A stretch of 64,000 nucleotides of DNA from Chionoecetes opilio (taxonomy: Eukaryota; Arthropoda; Malacostraca; Decapoda; Majidae): contig JACEEZ010021684.1 of NCBI GenBank assembly GCA_016584305.1, positions 140,001 to 204,000 of the forward strand. Direction: 5' to 3'. Below the pieces are notes generated by a model. That model worked only from the letters and a program-made list of their open reading frames with translations. It was not told the origin of the DNA and did no database searches. A program made the translations under genes and the position numbers. Position 1 is the stretch's first letter; each line of letters begins with the position of its first letter. Below, piece by piece: positions 56,528 to 64,000 of the stretch.

Positions 56528-56576
56528 CTGTTGAACGAACTTGCTTAGTAAGGCTGCAGCAAGCTTGTCGCAAAAC
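56528..56576 (-). CDS. VPS53: VPS53 micro-exon (49 bp)
   Basis: Acceptor TGTTTTTCAG, donor GTGAGC. With the AG left over from the upstream exon it reads R-FCDKLAAALLSKFVQQ, matching human QFCVKFANSFIPKFITH. The leading single G completes the split Arg codon and the exon ends in phase 0, joining VYKCRP in the next exon. Too short to be found as a reading frame on its own; the neighbours and phases make it secure. Confidence 0.93.
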
Positions 56577-56845
56577 CTGAAAAACATTATCATTATTATC
56601 ATCATGACTACATTGACTGTTATTACTTCAGGCTTTATTATTCTGACACATAGCATAGTGTTTATCGTCATTACATCACAAATAACAACCTCAAACTCTC
56701 TCTATATGCTTAGAGTAATGAAAAAATGTATTTGTGAAGGAAAACAGCTACAATTCCTAGATGTAATTTCTCTATCAAAACATGGGTGGAAATCTGTCAT
56801 TTTTCACAACATTGCAGCCTTTGAACAATACATTAAAACACTTGA

Positions 56846-57275
56846 GCTGAGGGCGATAGTCTATTTTATTTATTATAGTCAAAATGCAGTCAGGAAGCCA
56901 CGCCCCCTGCCTGCCCTTCTATGCTACGGGGCAGCTGATTGGTGCATTCCTGGTATCATCACCACCAATCACAATATCTTCACTACTTAACAGCGGCGTG
57001 ACCACTGGACAGCAATCTTCACTAACTATGAGGGTTGTCTTTGGATTTTGTCACCCGCTGTAGTAGTAAGATATGTGATGTTGCCTAAGTGGGTTGCTAC
57101 GCCGCTTGTTGTGTGAGTTTGTGTTGTAAGTAGTGAAGATATTGTGATGGGTAGTGATGATACGAGGAATGCACCAATCAGCTGCCCCGTAGCATAGAAG
57201 GGCAGGCAGGGGGCGTGGCTTCCTCACTGCATTTTGACCATAATAACAAAATTGACTATAGGCCCTCAGCTGAAA
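56846..57275. repeat. diverged palindrome, second copy
   Basis: Same arms as 6263-6625, with a longer, unique-looking centre at about 57020-57110 and arms that extend to AGCTGAGGGC. Confidence 0.85.
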
Positions 57276-57284
57276 ACTGGTGTT

Positions 57285-57345
57285 GCCTGCCAGGAAGAGC
57301 ATCCAGGGCGTAAAACTCGCGCCACAAATTTAAATGATGAACGCC
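57285..57345 (+). mobile_element. LINE-type fragment (as 42610)
   Basis: AGAGCATCCAGGGCGTAAAA and ACAAATTTAAATGATGAA. From 57346 to 57690 nothing recognisable. Confidence 0.6.
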
Positions 57346-57689
57346 GACAATATAATTGGAAGCGTATTGTGGTGAACACAGCTGCCACGTGGTTAATCAC
57401 CTTTCAGTCCACGCCTTGCTCTTAATCTTGTCCTAGGGATTATCACTTCCATGCCTCTTAATGGTTTCACTCAGGTTTCGCCTCCCCTTTTTCCATGGCG
57501 ACATCACCTAGGATCTCGCCGACCGCCCATTAAGAGATCAGACGTCCCGGCCTTATAGACACCAAGTCTCATGTCTCAAAATAATCTTAGACATAGACAT
57601 AATCTTTGACTCACACTTCCACACAGAGACTTGTACCACCAACAACTGCTCTCTCCAGAATAAACCAGCAAACCACAAGCTTAGTATCA

Positions 57690-58590
57690 TCACACCATGT
57701 AGACGACAAGGTCACTGCAGTATCATCACACCAGGTAGACGAACAAGGTCACTACAGTATCATCACACCATGTAGACGACAAGGTCACTACAGTATCATC
57801 ACACCATGTAGACGACAAGGTCACTACAGTATCATCACCATGTAGACAACAAGGTCACTACAGTATCATCACCATGTAGACAACAAGGTCACTACAGTAT
57901 CATCACACCATGTAGACAACAAGGTCACTACAGTATCATCACACCAGGTAGACGACAAGGTCACTACAGTATCATCACACCATGTAGACGACAAGGTCAC
58001 TACAGTATCATCACACCATGTAGACGACAAGGTCACTACAGTATCATCACACCATGTAGACGACAAGGTCACTACAGTATCATCACACCAGGTAGACGAC
58101 AAGGTCACTACAGTATCATCACACCAGGTAGACGACAAGGTCACTACAGTATCATCACACCAGGTAGACGACAAGGTCACTACAGTATCATCACACCAGT
58201 GTAGACGACAAGGTCACTACAGTATCATCACACCATGTAGACGACAAGGTCACTACAGTATCATCACACCATGTAGACGAACAAGGTCACTACAGTATCA
58301 TCACACCATGTAGATGACAAGGTCACTACAGTATCATCACACCATGTAGACGACAAGGTGTCCACTAACAGGAACAATCACACCATGTAGACGACAAGGT
58401 CACTACAGGATCATCACACCATGTAGACGAACAAGGTCACTACAGTATCATCACACCATGTAGACACAAGGTCATACAGTATCATCACACATGTAGACAC
58501 AAGGTCACTACAGTATCATCACACCATGTAGACGACAAGGTCACTACAGTATCATCACACCAGGTAGACGAACAAGGTCACTACAGTATC
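57690..58590. repeat. 36-bp minisatellite, block 1, about 25 copies
   Basis: The unit is TAGACGACAAGGTCACTACA then GTATCATCACACCATG. Main variants are CCAGG/CCATG and GACGA/GACAA. It lies in a VPS53 intron. Confidence 0.97.
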
Positions 58591-59146
58591 ATCCACTGTG
58601 ACCATGAGGGAAAGTTTCGTGAGGGCACACAGACCCATGAGCACAGGTGCACTGGTTGTCCAAGGTGAAGGCACACGTATTTCTCACCCGTACCGGCCAC
58701 ACTGCTGTGGGCAATGGTCAGCACACCGTGGCGACATGAGGTACACCCACTCTTTCTGTCCACTTGTGACAACTGGTTGCACTTACTGATATCACCGGTG
58801 TGAAATTATACTGTGTGTACTGCTAACCTATAGTGACATAGGTCATATTAGTATGCATATATTGTATATTGGGTCCCGTTTAATTGCAATATAGGTCTGC
58901 TCAGTATAACTCACCTGGCTAAGCGTATGTATCATCATCACCTGCAGACGATAGGTTCGCTACAGTTATCTACAACCATAGACACAACACAGTTCTACAA
59001 TCAGATGAAATAGCACTACAGACTCACACCAGGTAGACAACAAGTCATCGTCAAACAGGTACGACAGGTCCTACAGTATATCAACGAGCAAAAGGTCATA
59101 CAGTTCATCACACCATAACACAAGGTACTACATATCATACACCATG
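58591..59146. repeat. flank of block 1, duplicated at 60691-61060
   Basis: CCACACTGCTGTGGGCAATG, CACCCACTCTTTC and GTGAAATTATACT have counterparts at 60778-60895. The right part (58920-59146) is a scrambled version of the 36-bp unit. Confidence 0.8.
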
Positions 59147-60690
59147 TAGACGACAAGGTCACTACAGTATCATCACACCAGGTAGACGACAAGGTCACTA
59201 CAGTATCATCACACCAGGTAGACAACAAGGTCACTACAGTATCATCACACCAGGTAGACGACAAGGTCACTACAGTATCATCACACCAGGTAGACAACAA
59301 GGTCACTACAGTATCATCACACCATGTAGACGACAAGGTCACTACAGTATCATCACACCATGTAGACGACAAGGTCACTACAGTATCATCACACCAGGTA
59401 GACGACAAGGTCACTACAGTATCATCACACCAGGTAGACAACAAGGTCACTACAGTATCATCACACCATGTAGACGACAAGGTCACTACAGTATCATCAC
59501 ACCAGGTAGACAACAAGGTCACTACAGTATCATCACACCATGTAGACGACAAGGTCACTACAGTATCATCACACCATGTAGACAACAAGGTCACTACAGT
59601 ATCATCACACCATGTAGACGACAAGGTCACTACAGTATCATCACACCAGGTAGACAACAAGGTCACTACAGTATCATCACACCAGGTAGACAACAAGGTC
59701 ACTACAGTATCATCACACCAGGTAGACAACAAGGTCACTACAGTATCATCACACCAGGTAGACGACAAGGTCACTACAGTATCATCACACCAGGTAGACA
59801 ACAAGGTCACTACAGTATCATCACACCAGGTAGACGACAAGGTCACTACAGTATCATCACACCAGGTAGACAACAAGGTCACTACAGTATCATCACACCA
59901 GGTAGACAACAAGGTCACTACAGTATCATCACACCAGGTAGACAACAAGGTCACTACAGTATCATCACACCATGTAGACAACAAGGTCACTACAGTATCA
60001 TCACACCAGGTAGACAACAAGGTCACTACAGTATCATCACACCAGGTAGACAACAAGGTCACTACAGTATCATCACACCATGTAGACAACAAGGTCACTA
60101 CAGTATCATCACACCAGGTAGACAACAAGGTCACTACAGTATCATCACACCATGTAGACGACAAGGTCACTACAGTATCATCACACCATGTAGACGACAA
60201 GGTCACTACAGTATCATCACACCAGGTAGACAACAAGGTCACTACAGTATCATCACACCATGTAGACGACAAGGTCACTACAGTTATCACACACCAGGTA
60301 GACGACAAGGTCACTACAGTATCATCACACCAGGTAGGACGACAAGGTCACTACAGTATCATCACACCAGGTAGACAACAAGGTCACTACAGTATCATCA
60401 CACCAGGTAGACAACAAGGTCACTACAGTATCATCACACCATGTAGACAACAAGGTCACTACAGTATCATCACACCATGTAGACGACAAGGTCACTACAG
60501 TATCATCACACCATGTAGACGACAAGGTCACTACAGTATCATCACACCATGTAGACGACAAGGTCACTACAGTATCATCACACCATGTAGACGACAAGGT
60601 CACTACAGTATCATCACACCATGTAGACGACAAGGTCACTACAGTATCATCACACCAGGTAGACGACAAGGTCACTACAGTATCATCGAC
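59147..60690. repeat. 36-bp minisatellite, block 2, about 43 copies
   Basis: Same unit as block 1, more uniform. On the minus strand it gives a stop-free LSSTWCDDTVVT repeat, which is intronic. Confidence 0.97.
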
Positions 60691-61060
60691 TGTCTGACCC
60701 ATGGAGGTAGGAAGCGTGAGTGGCGACGCCCTGAGCCGCGTGGCCTGTGTTGTCAGGTGAAGCCACTTTTCTCCCCCGTCCGCCACACTGTTGTGGGCAA
60801 TGTCAGGCACTGGCTGACTGAGATACCCACTCTTTCTTGTCACTTTTGACACTGTTTGCACTTAATGATATCACGGTGTGTGAAATTATACTTGTGTGTT
60901 ACTGCTAACTCTATATTACATATCATATTAGTATTGCATATTATTGTATATTGGGTCCCTTTATTGCATATATGTCTGGCGGTGAACTGCCTGGCTGCGT
61001 ATTTATATCTCACCTGCAGACAGCAATGTCTCGGCTACAGCCTTGATCAGTGAAATTAGA
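60691..61060. repeat. flank of block 2
   Basis: Homologous to 58591-58950, about 80 percent by eye. Confidence 0.8.
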
Positions 61061-61087
61061 TGATTACTGGCCGGGTCATTATCTGAC

Positions 61088-61322
61088 ATGATTTTTCATA
61101 CCATTTTCTACCAATATTAATTACGCTACACTTGTCAATATTAAATTCCATCTGCCACCTGACTACCCACTCGCTTAACTTATCTAAGTCTCCCTGCAAA
61201 CAGGTTACATCAGACTGTGACCCGATAATTCTACCTGTTTTAGTATCATCAGCAAACTTGTTGATATCATTGCTAATCCCACTGTCTTAGTCGTGGATGC
61301 AAATATAAAATAGTAGTGGCCC
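61088..61322 (-). pseudogene. CR1 family B fragment with FADD box
   Basis: The minus strand reads KFADDTKTGRIIGSQSD then DLDKLSEWVVRWQMEFNIDK, matching 22164-22400. Both ends are cut. From 61323 to 62169 I see no feature. Confidence 0.85.
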
Positions 61323-62169
61323 CAAATTACTATAATATTACTATTAATATAAACCCTACGAACACAATCGCTAACACTTATATACTATTACTACAGCTGC
61401 CGCCACTATTACTACTATCAGTAACACAATGGCCAACCCAGTGGTGCAGTAGTTATCACACTTTTCTAACAAGGTCACTGTCTTTGTTGATCAAATACAT
61501 GCACGTTTGTTTGAAACATAATTTTATAAAACAACAAATGAATAACTTACTTGTGAAATGTAATGGACGGGTCAGATGTTTTGTTTGCCCTTTCATTGCA
61601 CCCAAATGCAACACAGCTATTCACACTAGCAGAACACACAGGAACCACACTCCTGCCTTGACTTGTCTTCACGAGATCAATACTAAATGAAAACCGAGAG
61701 AGTATGAGTGGACGTGTAGAGAGGATTTGACCTGAGTAAGCATAGCCCAACCCTTAAACAGATCCTCCACTCCCTAGTAATTGCCCGACTCAACTCACAC
61801 CTTAGACCTCACCACCCCACCTTTAACAACGAAGCCACCGTGCCACCCGTGCAGGTAGTGTGTGAGGTGGTATGGTAGCACTGCCATACTACCTACATGG
61901 TGCACCCTAACGTAGCAAAACATGTACCCACAATAGACACAAGCCCGAGAGACTTACATATATTGATATCACCATGTTATGTGATAAGATTAATTCGCAT
62001 CATTAAAATAATAACGGGAAAGAAACCCCTATACAGTACTACTATGTGCACCTTAGAATGGACCGACCTTACTCCCAGGAATCTCAAAATATTTCCATGG
62101 GATGATTTATCTCTACTTGGCAGTAGTGTTATGGGCTGCATTAGCCCACAACAAGATGGCTGACTGACA

Positions 62170-62290
62170 GTTCCTGACTTCAACCTGCGCGGCTCAGGGC
62201 GTCTCCACCCATACTACCTCCATGGTCTAACCTCAAAACACATTATGGGAAAATCTGACGTTCAACAGAAAGATGATGATGATGATGAAA
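62170..62290 (+). mobile_element. LINE-type 3' end with GAT tail, copy 2
   Basis: GGGAAAATCTGACGTTCAAC and GATGATGATGATGATG match 42967-43010. Confidence 0.55.
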
Positions 62291-62454
62291 GAAATAGTGG
62301 TTAGTTGAGGTTTGACGTTCTATGCAAACCCAACATTGAGGAGTGCATTGTTGCCTATCTTTGAGGCAGTAAAGACACACCACACCTCCCCTCCCACACC
62401 CTTCTCCCCCCCTTCAACCTCCTCTTATCTGATGACCTTGTATGTGATGTGACA

Positions 62455-62457
62455 CTT

Positions 62458-62502
<45 letters not shown>

Positions 62503-62533
62503 CCTGTCCTCTCTCTCTTTCTCTCTCATCCCT

Positions 62534-62570
<37 letters not shown>

Positions 62571-62728
62571 CCTGTCCTCTCTCTCTTCTCTCTATCCTGT
62601 CCTCTCTCTCTCTCTCTCTCATCCCTGTCCTCTCTCTCTCTCTCATCCTCTCTCTCTCTCTCTCTCTTCATCCATCCCTGTCCTCTCTCTCTCTCATCCT
62701 GTCCTCTCTCTCTCTCTCTCTCTCTCAT

Positions 62729-62796
<68 letters not shown>

Positions 62797-62816
62797 ATCC
62801 TGTCCTCTCTCTCTCT

Positions 62817-62884
<68 letters not shown>

Positions 62885-63172
62885 CCCTCTCTCTCTCTCA
62901 ATCACCACTCTCTCTCTCATCACCCGCTCTCTCTCTCACACCCTCTCTCTCTCTCATCACCCTCTCTCTTCCCATCACCCTCTCTCTCTCCCATTCACCC
63001 TCTCTCCTCCCATCACCCTCTCTTCTCCATCACCCTCTCTCTCTCCCATCACCCTCTCTCTCTCCCATCACCCTCTCTCTCTCCCATCACCCTCTCTCTC
63101 TCCCATCACCCTCTCTCTCTCCCATCACCCTCTCTCTCTCCCATCACCCTCTCTCTCTCCCATCACCCTCTC
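62455..63172. repeat. CT-rich microsatellite with CATCCCTGTC/CCATCAC modules
   Basis: CT repeats with CATCCCTGTC inserts on the left and CCATCACCCTCTCTCT modules on the right. Long Ser/Leu reading frames here are artefacts. It starts 67 bp past a VPS53 donor (minus sense). Confidence 0.96.
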
Positions 63173-63238
63173 CCAAGCCAAACAATCACCAAGATGTGCA
63201 AAACGTCACCACTCCCTCCCACCCACACCCTGCCTTAC

Positions 63239-63429
63239 CTGGTGAAGTACTTGCGTGAGGTGTGGAGGTTGTGGCGGACGGGAGGGACAGCTGCGGCCAG
63301 GTGGTGTGCCAGGGCCGTCACGTAGGGGCTGTGGTCGCCTGTCTGCTCCAACACCCACGACTGCTTGGGCACCGAGGAGAGAGCTGCCTCGCACACCCCC
63401 TCCACCCAGGTGACCAGCAGCGTGATGCA
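63239..63429 (-). CDS. VPS53: VPS53 exon (most upstream in window)
   Basis: Acceptor CCCCTTACAG, donor GTAAGG, 191 bp. It reads CITLLVTWVEGVCEAALSSV, then DHSPYVTALAHHLAAAVPPV, then RHNLHTSRKYFT with AG left over. Human VPS53 has [40 protein letters not shown] and RDNLASTRKYFT. This is the helical C-terminal half of the protein, which contributes to membrane targeting of the GARP complex. The acceptor is only about 16 bp from a foldback element at 63448. Earlier exons are outside the window. Confidence 0.95.
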
Positions 63430-63447
63430 CTGTAAGGGGAGGATGTG

Positions 63448-64000
63448 TTAACCCAAAGACTACTCTATACTGGACTTGCTACTCATTTTGGGCTATTTCC
63501 CGTGGAGGCAGTTTTGTGATTCCTGACATTTTAGAACATCACTCCCATTTCCCTTCCTATGGTTTATCAGTAGGCTATATATGATATACCGTTATCTTCG
63601 TAAATGTTTGTTCTATAATGTTATCAAATAAAAAACCGTAAAATACACTAAAGAAATGCCATTATGAGAGAGTGAAGAAATATGCATGAACTTAATATTC
63701 ACTTAAACTCTTCGCCATTTAATATTTTGCGAGAAAACATTTTAGATGAAACATATCAATAGAAGCGGAATTTTATTAGCTTTCCATTGCTATATTTCGT
63801 TTTCTGATAAATGAATTAGAACCATGCATAAATTAGCGTTAACTAAATAAATAACATCATCAAGCGAGAAAATTACCCGATTGATGATGTCATTTATTTA
63901 GTTAACGCTAATTTATGCATGGTTCTAATTAATTTATCAGAAAATGAAATATAGCAATGGAAAGCTAATGAAATTCCACTTCTATTGATATGTTTGTTGC
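63448..64000. mobile_element. foldback element (family of 15534), left part
   Basis: It starts TTAACC CAAAGACTACTCTATA and follows the 15534 copy with few differences to the end of the window, including the palindromic TAGTTAACGCTAATT block. The right end is beyond base 64000. Confidence 0.88.

Noticed and set aside
59016..60314. 432-codon frame repeating LSSTWCDDTVVT
   Set aside because: An intronic 36-bp minisatellite without stops.
62449..63325. Ser/Leu-rich frames of 270-290 codons
   Set aside because: CT microsatellite; the real exon nearby is on the other strand.

Overview
This is an animal nuclear window, most likely arthropod and probably a decapod crustacean. The grounds are CR1-like and RTE-like LINEs, tRNA-derived SINEs, hAT, pogo/mariner and TTAA-type DNA elements, a run of the arthropod telomere pentamer CCTAA, and very heavy micro- and minisatellite content. 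The organism is an inference. Many one-base slips in repeats suggest a long-read assembly with residual indels.

One host gene is clear. Six exons on the minus strand, at 63429-63239, 56576-56528, 54909-54806, 49212-49138, 47052-46963 and 46375-46142, splice into the C-terminal part of VPS53, the GARP/EARP tethering subunit. Every exon has AG/GT borders, the phases agree, and the protein matches the VPS53 C terminus from the SPYVT and RKYFT region to the stop codon. Upstream exons lie beyond base 64000. One exon (54909-54806) lacks one base. A frame-intact but truncated inverted copy of it lies at 51783-51881. A 31-bp minisatellite starts a few bases past the stop codon.

The left 38 kb holds almost no host gene sequence. 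Its backbone is one CR1-like LINE on the minus strand. Its pieces run in order from about 37602 (5' side) to about 8725 (3' tail) and total only about 3.4 kb. It is opened by at least a dozen insertions: five TA-flanked pogo-type copies' worth of sites along the LINE (four inside it plus others nearby), two TA-flanked mariner-type MITEs, four TTAA-flanked MITEs, two hAT-type elements with 8-bp target duplications, a 3.75-kb foldback element, a smaller foldback, a SINE tail and a 2.36-kb RTE. At several sites, removing the insertion and one target copy restores the LINE reading frame.

Tandem arrays have grown inside these elements. The largest is a 30-bp satellite of about 350 units (26707-37341) made from the LINE's own coding sequence, with a block of 96 units duplicated end to end. 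Others are a 27-bp x 9 array in the LINE endonuclease, a 31-bp array in a TTAA MITE, 22-bp arrays at both ends of a nested element, a 70-bp class array in a pogo copy, and 15-bp and 18-bp arrays in hAT elements.

Region by region: 1-8.7 kb holds TIR elements, a SINE, a 1.6-kb TAC array, a palindrome and a possible short terminal exon at 7712-7777. 8.7-38.1 kb is the exploded LINE with its insertions. 38.1-46.1 kb holds RTE, CR1 and SINE pieces and simple repeats. 46.1-64 kb is the VPS53 3' part with introns filled by repeats. I see no CRISPR array, operon or prokaryotic system.
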